Source of the DNA: Panax quinquefolius
Taxonomy: Eukaryota; Streptophyta; Magnoliopsida; Apiales; Araliaceae
Direction: 5' to 3'
Assembly: GCA_020205615.1 (NCBI GenBank)
Contig: CM035167.1
Coordinates: 30,393,130 to 30,457,129 of the forward strand
Length of the DNA stretch: 64,000 bases
Positions 22,859 through 33,949 of this stretch are shown here, piece after piece (position 1 is the first letter of the stretch; the number at the start of each line of letters is the position of its first letter). Made by a program: the position numbers and the translations under genes. Under the pieces are notes generated by a model. That model did no database searches. It had not been told where the DNA came from and saw only the letters and a program-made list of their open reading frames with translations.

Positions 22859-22882
22859 TTGGCCAATTCTCGGGTTGTCACA
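22859..22882. other. Patched junction between LARD array and copia element
   Basis: Twenty-four bases, TTGGCCAATTCTCGGG followed by TTGTCACA. The left part, with preceding bases, matches 17 of 18 positions of copia sequence at 22953-22970. The right part matches the LTR terminus at 21757-21774. It is either templated filler from break repair or a remnant of an outer LTR end. Confidence 0.75.
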
Positions 22883-23037
22883 GGATTTATCTTCTTCGTC
22901 CAACTTCACATCAATACTAGTTAGTTGGGTCACCAATCTATTAAACTCATTAATATGATTGGCCAAATCTGACCCTTCTTCCATCTGAAGCCGGTACAAT
23001 TCCTTCTTCAAATATAAGTGATTTGACAAAGACTTTG
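22883..23037 (-). pseudogene. Copia gag, central fragment (UBN2-type)
   Basis: Minus-strand frame beginning KSLSNHLYLKKELYRL and containing LANHINEFNRLVTQL, ending KLDEEDKS at the break. This is the characteristic copia gag (UBN2) segment. It is the direct continuation of the fragment at 25646-25932 once the solo LTR is removed. The C-terminal zinc knuckle and pol are missing. Confidence 0.9.
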
Positions 23038-25645
23038 TGTGACGCCCCCAAAATAGGTATACATCACCCATTCTAAGTTGTCAATACATGGTACAGAAAC
23101 AACTACAACTTTATTATTACAACAGTAAAACTGTGAGTTTGAATACAAATATTATCTTCTAGACAATATCTATACTCAAATAAATCCTCATCACATTTAT
23201 TGATACATTATTTTACAAAAATGGTGAGGACTACTAAACAACTCTCTCTAGAACCTTCATTCCATACCCCGACTCGTACTCACTATATTCTTGCATCCTG
23301 AGAAGAAAAATGGAACAAAAAGAAAAAGGGTGAGCTCAACTAGCCCAGTAAAGAATATTATGACTAAGATAATATACAACAAATTATCGTTAGTCTTCAA
23401 CAGGAAAAATCTAATAGAATACAATAGACAACAACTTTTAAATTAATATTCGCAATGAAATAATAATTCATTAGAAGAGTTAAGTAGAGAATGCAAACTA
23501 CTATCTTCTATGTATGAATTTAAAAGTTCATCGCGTCTATCTTTTATCTCTGTAACATCAATCAATATATATCGGAACCAAATATTCATCTTTGCACTCT
23601 ACAGCCAAAGATATTCATCATCTTGGTCATGTTCATCTAAACACTGTTCATCTTTGCACTCACGGGCCAAAGATACTCATCGAAATCATTCATCTTTGCA
23701 CTACATGTGCCAAAGATATTCAATAATATCATCATTTAAAATCGAGGGATGATGAAAATATTTTTAAAGAAACGAATCCAAATTGAAACAAAATGACAAG
23801 GATTAAGGATTAAGGATTCGTACTTTGTTTTATCCATGTCCAAAAATACCTCAAAAATAATCATAGTGGTGTAAAATTCAAGAATGATCGTAACATGGAT
23901 ACAATCAAAGCTAGTATCCACAATAGATATTTTAGATTTAAAAGGAAAAATTTTCATTTTTCGATGAATAGTGTCGTGATTCGTGAATAAGTGTCGATAT
24001 CGTGAATAGTGTCGTACACGTGAATAGTAACTCGACACCAAAAGTTCTAAATTTGATAAAACTTCAGATCAATATTTCAAAGATAATGATATTGAAGAAA
24101 TAATATCATTACTGAAAAAAAATATCCCTTACCTCGAAAGATCAAGACTTAAATTTAAACAACAGGATATAGGTTATGACTTGAACTTGCACCGTATAGC
24201 AATACTAAAATTATACTCAAAATACTCACAAGATTACGCTCGATAATATAGAGAGAGAAAACTTCAGTTTCTGGTGTGATTTTAAATTCTAACCTAAGCA
24301 CCCTATTTATAGGAAAATGCTTAGAACACCAAAGTAGAAAATTTAATAAAATATAAATATATATATATCAAAATTCCTACGCCACTCTTGAAATCTGATG
24401 TCAGCTCAATAAGCACATGCCACCTTCTATAAAAAGTAAGAAAAAATGTTTTTCTAATTTAAAATAATTTAAACTTCCAAAAATCAATTATTTCGGAGCT
24501 TCGAAACTTCAATAATTCACAATAAATAGTCCTTTTGTCAGAAAATTCGAAACTCGCGACTTTTTATAGGAAACTCAATTCTCTACAACTTTACAGAAGA
24601 AAGTTTTTCCAAATTCCAAACAGAAATTAACCGAAATCCACAAGCAAGCGATTTTCTGTGCTATAATCAAATTTCAAATAAGAAATGGGTCTCACTGACA
24701 CATAAAACATGCTTTAAATATTTTGGTAACAAAAATATTCCTCCTCCACATATACTCATATATCCCACATTCATCGTAAAAATATCATCATTATTATATT
24801 ATTAAAATATAATAATATATTTAAATGAATTATTTTATCGAAAAAGATAAAATTTCAATTTTCAACAATTGTCACATTAAAAATTTTCTCCATCTATATC
24901 CACATAAAATCAATATTTTCCTCATCATATGAATCAATAATTAATTATTCACAAATAATATTATGTAATCACAATATTGACAACTGGCGGTTCCCAGGAA
25001 GAGGGGCTTTCAATAAGAATTTCTCTCTTCTTGGCGCTTGCAATTAGGTGACCAAACCTCTCCTTAGACGTAACTTTCTAGACATTGCCAATAATGTTAT
25101 CTAATAATATTATTCAGATAATATGAATTATTGCTTCGATAATGAAAAATACTGTGTAATGACAATTATTGAAACAACGACAATATAAAATATCAACGCA
25201 ACAATTATTAAATCAATAAAATAAAAATCGAATAAGAATTATCGTAACCATTATTGAGTAGTGCCTTCTTACGTAAGAATCAATAATTGGTGAAATACCG
25301 TGTGCTATTGTGTGTTTACCACCGAGTATTTTAACAGTATTAACGGTAACAACTGCGCCATTATTTTTAAACAACTTATATTTGTCATTTTCTTAATCCA
25401 ATTGCTTTTCGTTATGGGGCCCATACATGGCTGCGCCGTCGTACGAATATTCCCCGACAGTACGAATATTCCACGACCAAACAAATATTCCCTGACAACA
25501 ATGAATATTTTATAACCACTTGCTTATTTTGAAATATTTGGGTATTTTACCCATAACTATCCACATTAATCAAATCAACCCTTACTATTTCAAAATAATA
25601 AATAGAGAAAATTAAATTTCATTAATAACAAGTTGGGGTCTTACA
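23038..25645 (-). repeat. Solo LTR, family F1, with CTTTG target duplication
   Basis: 2,608 bp, plus strand TGTGACGCCCCC...GGTCTTACA, flanked by CTTTG at 23033-23037 and 25646-25650. No internal sequence remains, so it arose by LTR-LTR recombination after insertion in the copia gag. On the minus strand it starts TGTAAGACCCCAAC like element 1. Contains three CATCTTTGCACT...CCAAAGAT repeats (23585-23722), TATA box near 24303-24312, conserved island 24990-25070 and four AATATT boxes (25441-25512). Confidence 0.95.
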
Positions 25646-25932
25646 CTTTGACTTGTAAACTTTCTCATGTTTCTCCCACAAGTCTTTCGAAGAAGTTTCT
25701 GTCAAAACCTGATATTTGATCTGTGGTGCCAAACTCAATCGGATTGTTTCCATGAACTTTGCTTTAAGTTCAATCCTTTTTTTATCTGTCATAGTTGATG
25801 GTTTCTTCTCTTCTAGTGCCTTCGCCAATCCCTGTTGTCCCAATACATCTTTGACTGACCACTGCTAAATACTAAAATTTGACTCACTGTCAAATGGTTC
25901 AACTTTATACCTCACACTTGTGCTTGTTATCT
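25646..25932 (-). pseudogene. Copia gag, N-terminal fragment
   Basis: Minus-strand translation contains KVEPFDSESNFSI, an in-frame TAG near 25865, then GQQGLAKALEEKKPS, AKFMETIRLSLAPQI and DLWEKHEKVYKSK, typical of the copia gag N-terminus. The frame runs into the CTTTG target duplication and resumes at 23037. A start codon is not certain; an open stretch begins with Met near 25843. Confidence 0.85.
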
Positions 25933-26095
25933 TCGTATTTGTGACCTGACTAATTTCTCTTTAAACGGATCGTACCAGTTGGCCAGGTAAGTGTAAGTCG
26001 GGTGGGAGTCTCTCCATGTTTTTGTAACGATGTCTAATTAAATAACCACCTTTCTTAAAGGCGCTGCCTTTTGAACCACTTTCCTAGACACCAAC
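25933..26095 (-). other. Copia leader / gag 5' end, degenerate
   Basis: Between the gag homology and the second solo LTR. No clear frame. It represents leader or badly decayed gag start, and ends at the CCAAC target duplication (26091-26095). Confidence 0.6.
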
Positions 26096-28460
26096 TGTGA
26101 TGCCCCCACAATAGGTATATATCACCCATCTTGAGTCGCCAAATACATGGTACAAAATTTAAATACAACTTAATTATACAACAGTTGTGTAAAATACGAC
26201 TAAACATATACTTTTAGTTTTAATACAAATATTGTCATCTAGACAATATACAAACTCAATGGGGTCCTCATTACAGTTATTATTACACTATTTCATAGAA
26301 TAGTGAGAACTACTAATGCTATCATATGGACCGTCACTCCGTTCCCCGACTAGTCCCAGCTACGTTCTCATTTCCTGAAGAGAACAATAAAAGCAAAAGG
26401 GTGAGCTCAACTAGCCCAGTAAGAAATATTATGACTAAGATAATGCAGAATAAATTATCATTAGCCTTCAACAGTGTTAAATTGATAAATATAACAAACA
26501 TCAAGTTTAACTGCAGCGGAACAAGCAATCCATTAGAAGCGTCAAGTAGAGAATAAAATCTACTATCTTATATGATTTAAAAGGTTTTTCATGACTTTTA
26601 TCACTGGGACTCAGCTTAATAAATAAAATCACATCATGGAATCACCCCTGCATTACGGCCAAAGATATTCTTTAGTATCACGACCACAATTATCCATGCA
26701 TTGCGGGCCAAGAATATTTGTGTATTCATTAATGGTCATGATCATTAACTATCCATCAATGCACTACAGGCCAATGAGGACTTTTTCCACATCATTTGTA
26801 ACATTACAGTCATGATTACACCGAATAATCCCTGGTCATAATCATACTAAGTTCATCTATGCACTACAGGCCACATATGACTTTCAACATAATATAAACA
26901 TGAGGATGATGACAAAGATATAAGAATTCAATAAAATAAGTTCAAAAATTAATTTATCCATGAACCAATAACGTCCAAATTGTCAACATGATACTTCTTT
27001 GTAGAGTAAAATTCACGAATGCTCAGAAGAATATTTCCATGAAATGATACTGGATGAAGCGCAAATATCAAGGATATTCCACTAATTTCATGGAGTATAG
27101 AAGTCAAAACTTTAACCAACTGAGTATAATAATGAATGGAATAACAAAAGAAATCACCATGCATGCGTACATCATCATGTAGACATGTTATTCAATGATT
27201 AATAAGTATCGGAACGAAGTCAAGCGAAATTGCAAGACAAGATGAGGATGTTCTATGAGTAATAATAAAAAGACGGAACCAGTCCCGCGTAAATGCATGA
27301 CATGTGATATTCTAATGTAATAATAATAAAGATGGAACCAGGTCCGGTGTAAATGCACAGACAGGATATTCCAACAGAATATTAATAAAGACGGAACCAG
27401 GTCCAGCGTAAAATGCACAGACAGGATGTTCCAACATAATAATAAATAATGGAATAACGAAAGAATTTCACCAAGTATAGGGTATCCCGCGTATACAGGT
27501 TATTCCAACAGAATAATAAAGAATGGAATAACAAAAGAATTTCGCCAAAATGAAAGAAGGAATACCCCTAACGAGTACAACAAATAATATCCCTTACCAT
27601 AAAATAAACTGAATATAAGAGTAGGGAAGGAGCAGAATACTTTTCTATAGCTTCTCTATAATTTCTCTCTCTAGAGTTTCAGTGAATTCGTAAGAAATAA
27701 TGAAGGAATGAGCTTCTATTTATAGAAAAATGGACTGCATAGTAACTAACTCATGAATGGTCCAGATTGATTTTACTTTAATCTGACGGTCCATATTTAA
27801 AGTAAAATCTTTTAAATAAAATATAATATATTCTATTTATAATCTAATAAAATGAATAACTTTATAAAAAGATTTTACTATGCAAACACTATGCAGGCAC
27901 TATGCAAACACTATGCATAATAAAATATAATATATTCTAATTATTGTTTACTAAAATAGATAACTTTATAAAAGTATTCTGTTTTAAAAAAAAAGATTTT
28001 ACTATTAGTCTAATAAAATGAATAACTTTATAAAAGTATTCTGTTTTATATAAAAAGCTTTTCTATTTTATTACATTAATAATACCAATAAAATAAAACT
28101 GAGTGACTTATCACATAAGCATCAATAATCAATACCGTGTGCTACTGTGCAACTACGCGTATTACTGCACTTTTAACACCGGGTGTTTCAACAGTTAATG
28201 GAAAAACTTCCGCCGTTATTTTCATAAAGTATTTTTGTCGTTTTCTCAATCCGACAATAATTCCATTGTGGGGTCAACCAATGATTGTGCCGTTGTACGA
28301 ATATTCCCCGACCAATCGAATATTATATAACAACTTGCGTACTTTACAAAATTTATAAATATTACCCACAACTATAACATTATATCAAATTCATTCCATA
28401 ATATTCAAAAATGATATTTATAGAAAATTCATCTTTATTTATAAAAGTTGGGGTCTTACA
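26096..28460 (-). repeat. Solo LTR, family F1, with CCAAC target duplication
   Basis: 2,365 bp, plus strand TGTGATGCCCCC...GGGTCTTACA, flanked by CCAAC at 26091-26095 and 28461-28465. On the minus strand the first 170 bases are nearly those of element 1's LTR. Contains a 60-bp tandem repeat (27242-27440), inverted counterparts of the 103-bp repeats (27827-28075) and a TATA box near 27717-27724. It lacks the conserved island present in the other two F1 copies, which accounts for much of its shorter length. Confidence 0.95.
27242..27440. repeat. 60-bp minisatellite inside solo F1 LTR
   Basis: Three to four units of almost exactly 60 bp. Each carries a GGATRTTCYAA-like start, AATAATAAAGA, GGAACCAGGTCC and GTAAATGCACAGACA. 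GGAACCAGGTCC is near-palindromic. Flanking sequence (27480-27560) holds decayed units. Confidence 0.8.
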
Positions 28461-28483
28461 CCAACGGCGTGAACCAAAATCTT

Positions 28484-28494
28484 TGATACCAATT
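28484..28494 (-). promoter_or_regulatory. Copia primer-binding site
   Basis: Minus strand AATTGGTATCAAAG immediately after the LTR end. This is a tRNA-Met-type site. Confidence 0.75.
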
Positions 28495-28952
28495 ATTTAG
28501 AAATAAGGCTCACACAAATAAACTAAGATAAATACAAATACACTACTGTATGAGATATAAAATAATAACACCAGAAATTTATGTGGAATCCCAACTGGGA
28601 AAAACCACGGAGAGAGATCTTAGAAATTCACTATAAAAATAATATAGAGATTATAAACTCTCAACTAAGAAATAAACTAACTATTTATTTCTCTCGACAC
28701 CCTCACTCTTAGAATACTCTAACTGAGCTTTTCATTCTCTAACTCTCTTTGCTTCTTTAAGCTTCTTGTTATTGTGGTGTGTTGAAATGAGGAGCCTAAG
28801 CTCCCTTTTATAGGAGAAATCTGGAGAGGAAAACAAGAAATAGGGAAGGCTAAATTCCAAAGTCTGAGGGGAAGAGAATTTGGGGAAGGCTAAATTCCAA
28901 GGTCTAAGGGGTAGAGAATTTTAGGAAGGTTAATGCAAGACAGCTTTCAACA
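28494..28952 (-). repeat. Copia 5' LTR (about 459 bp)
   Basis: On the minus strand it appears to start TGTTGAAAGCTGTC at 28952 and to end beside the primer site near 28494. A TATAAAAGGGAG promoter at 28801-28812 (minus) fits a short U3 of about 140 bases. The exact ends are inferred, because the partner LTR is absent and the inner end reads AAATA rather than a clear CA. Confidence 0.6.
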
Positions 28953-29090
28953 ATTATGATGGATTTTAGAATGGTTGACTTTATTTATTTAGAATAATCA
29001 TTATTACAAATATGGCATTTGGTAATATTTTAAATGGATGTAGTGATGTATTAACTCATCTAAATATTTGATTTTTAATTAAAAGACCCT
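28953..29090. other. Unassigned AT-rich sequence
   Basis: 138 bases between the copia LTR and a Tat-like LTR start. I see no motif. It may be original flank of the copia insertion. Confidence 0.4.
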
Positions 29091-29800
29091 TGTAGACACC
29101 TAAATTTTGCATTTGTATTTGATAATCAAGCAGCCATACAAGGAAATCACAAAGCTAAGGCGTCAGAAGGTGACTCACAGAGGCAAACCAACTCACTTGA
29201 AGAATATTTGCGGACTTCTAGACACCAAGGTAAAAAAGGATGCCCAAAACACCATTTTTTGACTTAACAAAAATGCTTGCAACTATTTCCCAACTTATTA
29301 ACAGGCCCGAAAGAGGTCAAGCAGTATACCATGGCAAAGATCTCGAAACGAGCTTTCCAAATTCGAGTGATGTCTCCTAATTCTTCACTGATTAAAATTT
29401 ATAAGCATTCAAAGGTCAAAAGGGCAAAACTGGAAAAAGCCATACGTGCATAAGGATAAGTCGCGACTATACCTACGGGTCAGGGCCTTAGTTGCTACTT
29501 GTCTCCTAACTCCAATTTCAACTATATTTGTTCTTTATTCCTTCTTTGTTTTGAAAAAAAAAAGAACAGGAGAGAAAGAGCACAAAAATTATACAAAAAT
29601 ATACATACATAGGGAAAAAATACAAAAAATAGAATTTATCTTAGTTTATTCATCAAAAGAACAAGGAAATTCAAGCCATCCAACTTTTCTCCAAGGCATA
29701 ACAAGGTCAAATTCTAACTCTCCTCAATCCAAATTGTATCATATAAATTTGTGAATTATTATCTCCAAATCATCTATATTACTTATCAATAATGAAAGTC
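29091..29800 (+). repeat. Tat-like LTR fragment (divergent)
   Basis: Starts TGTAGACACCTAAATTTTG, like the Tat LTR start at 40778. Its layout includes a stretch on a shift to acetylated-like GAAACGAGCTTTCCAAATTCGA and a TTATAAGCATTCAAAGG motif, paralleling 41405-41475. The 3' end is not clear and downstream sequence does not match. A 102-codon frame at 29446-29754 is not convincing. Confidence 0.5.
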
Positions 29801-30790
29801 CAATAATAATCTAGGAAGGGGGTTGAATAGATTATTACCGTTTAAAAAATATCTTAGGCCTTTTTTATTTTTTTAGAAAATTAATTTATAGTGTCAGAAA
29901 TTAATATGCATGATAAGAAAGATTTAATCACACAATGCACAGAGATTTATCTAGTTCACAATATACAGCTCGGGTATATTGCTATGTCCAGTCTCAAGCT
30001 CCTCTCCAGGACTTGAGATCATATTACTCATAGTAATAAATGTTCCTTCCATAGGAGGATAAGCCTTTACAAAGTTTTAAAGATTAACTTACAACTATCC
30101 ACAACTAACTATCTAGGACAGCGAACTCCCATCTCCTTCCTCAAGCTTAGTTGTACCTTCCACTTGAGTTCAGAACTATTATTTGATCTGGTCTTGAAAC
30201 AACAATCTCTTCCTAATTACCTCACAAGAACACTAGACATCCAACTCCCAACAAACCTCTCTAAGACTCTGGTCTTGGTTAAAGAATATTTGTCTTTCTC
30301 ACAAATACATAAAATAAACTAACTCTACCCTTTTCCATTTTACAAAAGATTAGTTTTGACTTTGCTTATAAATAAGAAGATAAAGTTTAGTACATATTTC
30401 TAAAAGTTTAAATAACTTTTATAGTTGATACTTCTTAAATAAGCAGATATGCAGCTAAAGATCAAATATCAAATAAAAGTTCAAAACTTTTATGTTGGAT
30501 GCTTCTAGGTAAAAAGATATGAAAATTGATGCACTTTTATATTTTCTTTTAATAAAGAATATGTTTCTATAGATTAAACAGATATAGAAAATATTTTTTA
30601 TAGTTAAAGAGTGTGTTTATATGATTAATAAATATATCTTTGACTAAGTCACTCAATTTTATAATGAAACAAGTACCTTGTGAATAAGTAAGTTTGTGAG
30701 CAAGATACTTGTAATTACAATTATCAAGTATGACACATTAATCAATTTAAATAATACTTGAAGAAATTTGTTTCACCCATGTATATATAT
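29801..30790. other. Unassigned repeat-like sequence
   Basis: Contains CTAGGAAGGGGGTTGAATAG and a stretch with CTCCTCTCCAGGACTTGAG, a style I associate with dispersed plant repeats, but I cannot assign a family. No ORF of note, no terminal repeats found. Confidence 0.35.
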
Positions 30791-33564
30791 TGTAATAACC
30801 AAGAATTTTAAGTCACTTTCTAAGTATATAATTGATATTATAAATTTTGTGTCATATAGTGAGTAAATACGTGATGACATATGTGGGAAGGAGTATAGCT
30901 AAATAAATATATATATTGTATGTGTTGATATATATACTTACCGATTATATGAATTTAATTAAAAGGAAAGCCACATAACTTAATTATACATTAGGTGAGG
31001 TAATTAAATAACCTAAGGGTTATGGTATTAAAGAAATGTTAGTATTTAAAATTTATACTAACCTAAGAGGTTATTTTTATTCATCTCAATTGCTTATTTA
31101 TTTCAAACCTAATTAGGTTATAAGTTAAAGGGTCATGTGTAGGTAATTAAATTCCAAAAGAGATGGGATAGAAACCCTAAATAAACTATTAGGGTGAGAG
31201 AAATTAAAATTATTGGACTAGGTTACCTGCATAGCCCAAACAATTAAATAAGAAGCCCAAAGAAATTAAAATGCAAGACCAATACTTATCCCATTTGATT
31301 AGGGACATTTTAGACCATTGAATAATCAAAAATTGGCCATGAAAAATAAATCAAAAATGGGGGAAAAGGAGGAGTATATGGGCGGTTTTTGAGGTGCCTT
31401 TTATGGCCATTAAACTTGCTAATCAACTTTCCTTTTATTGCAAATCTTATCTCTTTCTTACAATAGTACAATGTTGTCACCTTCTCATTGGTTGGAAATC
31501 TAGATTAAGGTTATTTGTAATCCTAAGAGATAAGGTGAAGCCTTTTAACCAAGGAGTAATAAAAGTATGGGGGATATTAGGAGGAATGAGTAATTAAATC
31601 TATTCCATATTGCAAGTATTCTTTAGTTTACTCTCATTTCAAAGCACTTCATTTTCTCTCATCCTTTAATTTTTTCCCAAGCCTAGCAAAACCAAAGAGA
31701 GAAAAGAGAGAGAGAGGGCCAAAATTTAGAGAGGAAAAAAAAGGAGAGCTTAGTTTAGTTCATGTATCCCAAGTTCATCACTTACCTTAGAAGAATAAGA
31801 AAGGTTGCTATAAAAGACTAGGTAAGGATTCTTTCTAGTTTTCATACTCCTTATATTTTTATTTCAAAATTATGAGGGGTTATGTTCTAAGACTCGAGAT
31901 TCCTTAGATATACATGTCTCATGTATGGATCTAAGCATCTTGAGTGTTAGAATAATGATTTAAATGGAGAAAAGTGAAACTATATGTAACTAAAGGGGTG
32001 AAACCCTATCTTTTTCTTCCCTTAAATCTTGTGTAAATCAAGTTTTACAACTCTGATTTGTGATCCGTCAAAGAGGGGGTTCTAGATACATGAATTATCT
32101 AGTAAACCCAAGTGATAGCACACAAATATAGCAAGTTTTGAAGTCATATGGGCCGACTTTCCCAAAACAGTCCCTATAGAGCTAAAACCTAGCTAAACCC
32201 GCTGACCCCATTTTTTAAAGGGCAGTTTTGTCCATTTCTGGACCTTTAAAAATTCTGGGAAAAATCAGGGAGGTACCTTGATGAGTTATCTACATGTGGA
32301 AAAAAGAACGAATACATTTTGATCTATAGAATGTGAGGAATGGTCTTTACCGTAAAGGACTCTTTAAAAAGAAAACCCGAATAATTCATTATGTATAACT
32401 GAGAAACATCTGAAATTTTACAGTGAGTTAGTATATATTATGAGAGAACCCCCTAAAAATTTCAGAATTTTCTGGGCAAAACTCAATTGATTAAAAATGA
32501 AACAAGATCTGGGTGTTTTAGGCACTTTAAAAATAGTAAAACAAGTTCTAAAATTCCAGGAAACTTTGGGATCATTATGAAGTCATACATTGTCCAAATC
32601 AAGAAACGAAGAATTTTTTTAATCAGTTTGGTATTTTTCCTAAAAATGACGAAGTTATGAATAAAAGGAAATAAATAGTTAAATCATTTCATAAATAAGA
32701 AAAATGTGATTTTAATGCTTCAATACTCGTAATATATAATATTCTGACTATTTGAGGGTATCTTGGTAATTTATAATAAGAAGTATTATTTATTACCATT
32801 TATGGGTATTAAATAAGTGGTTTAATAAAGGTTGAACAATTAGAATAAATTATTTATTTACATAATAAATTATTAAAATATTATTATGATATTAATAATA
32901 ATCTAATATTTTTAAATAGGTAAGAATATTGAAATTAAAATTTATTTAAAATATTATTAGATGACTAATAATATTATATTAAAACCTTTATAAATGATTA
33001 AAATATTATTAAATAACTAATAATATTAGATTAAAATATTATTAAAAGATTAATAATATTAGATTAAAATATTATTAAAAGATTAATAATATTAGATTAA
33101 AGTATTATTAGAGGATTAAAATATTATTAAATAATTAATAATATTCAAAATTAAATTATTAAAATATATTAACATTAGTAAATAAATAAAATATTATTAA
33201 ATGATTAATAATATTATTACATGAATAAAATATTATTAAAAGGTTAATAATATTAGTATGCTTAATAAATAATTATTAGATGATTAATAATAATAAGGAG
33301 TAAGTAAAATATTATTAAAGGTAATAATATTGGACGAGTTTAGGATAATGTTTACGTAATAGCAATATTATCAAGGGATAATAATGTTACTAAGGAATTA
33401 ATGTAATAACTAATATCTAACTTTGTGACTAAATATTAGGTGATTTAATATAGAGCAATAATATATGATTTTGCTAATCGGAATGTCAATTATAGGTCTT
33501 TCGAAGGAAGGTAGATGGACTGCTAACTGGAATATATTTATTTTCATAGCAGTAGACTACAAAC
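30791..33564 (+). repeat. Probable Tekay-type LTR fragment
   Basis: Starts TGTAATAACCAAG, similar in style to the LTR at 36444 (TGTAACGCCCCAG). It has the same internal flavour: AAGCCCAA clusters near 31230-31260, purine-rich GAGAGAAAAGAGAGAGAG near 31696-31716, and AT-rich tail. No partner LTR or target duplication is visible; it fades into the Tat LTR fragment near 33565. A 67-codon frame at 31394-31597 is unsupported. Confidence 0.5.
32860..33340. repeat. Minisatellite of AT-rich hairpins
   Basis: Imperfect units of about 33 bp read AATATTATTAAA, a short spacer, TTAATAATATT. Each is an inverted repeat with arms up to 11 bases. Units near 33000, 33033 and 33066 are almost identical; others are degenerate out to 33340. 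Confidence 0.85.
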
Positions 33565-33949
33565 TATCGATGTCAGGATTTGATTATGCGGAGGGAAGGT
33601 GTTAGGCACCCCCCGACATCCATGTTACCACGGTAACCACCACTTTTCAAGAAACTGTTATATAAATGTGTGTGTGTGTGTGTGTGGATCAATGTGCAAT
33701 TATTTGGAAGTAGTGCGAGGCCTCGTTCGCACCTATATACATAGGGTTTGAATTTGCATAAAAATTCAGTTTTAAATAAGATATGGCAGTGATGTTTTAT
33801 AAAGTGGTTTTTCAAACCCTTGTATTCAATAGTAATTGAGACCATTTACACTCCCATTTTTTTATTAAGTGTTCGGCTTGATTGTTTTTATTTTTTTGAG
33901 ATGCGAGGCACCTTCTATAAAATAATGTACAAAATAATGCCGAACTCGT
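33565..33949 (-). repeat. Tat LTR, distal fragment
   Basis: Reverse complement of about 48845-49140 of the intact LTR: shared GGAAGGTGTTAGGCACCCC, GCGAGGCCTCGTTCG and TAAGATATGGCAGTGATG motifs. It contains a GT microsatellite at 33667-33686. The outermost end beyond 33565 is missing or unrecognisable. It continues at 40235 once the solo LTR is removed. Confidence 0.88.

Larger units (their letters stand above)
14429..22882 (-). mobile_element. Non-autonomous LARD-like gypsy tandem array
   Basis: Read on the minus strand: a possible 18-bp LTR remnant (22882-22865), a partial internal region (22858-21775), a full LTR (21774-17787), a full internal region (17786-15912) and a truncated LTR (15911-14429). 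Primer-binding site and polypurine tract are in place, but the 1.9-kb internal region has no gag or pol, so the element would depend on proteins from relatives. The primer-site leader resembles that of element 2, suggesting derivation from a Tekay-like ancestor. LTR about 4 kb. Confidence 0.85.
22883..28952 (-). mobile_element. Ty1/copia element (5' part), split by two solo LTRs
   Basis: Minus-strand order: LTR (28952-28494), primer site, leader, gag. The gag is broken at 25645/23038 and the leader at 28460/26096 by solo LTRs. The element ends at 22883 within gag at the LARD junction, so pol and the second LTR are absent. Removing both insertions and one copy of each target duplication restores a continuous leader and gag frame. 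Confidence 0.88.

Noticed and set aside
23033..28465. The two F1 LTRs read as 5' and 3' LTRs of one element with a 450-bp internal region
   Set aside because: Each has its own target duplication and the sequence between them is copia gag that continues outside.
29446..29754. A 102-codon frame in the Tat-like LTR fragment
   Set aside because: No motif; composition is low-complexity and the region reads as LTR.
32860..33340. Regular repeats that might be a CRISPR array
   Set aside because: Units are AT-rich, contiguous without unique spacers, and in plant DNA.
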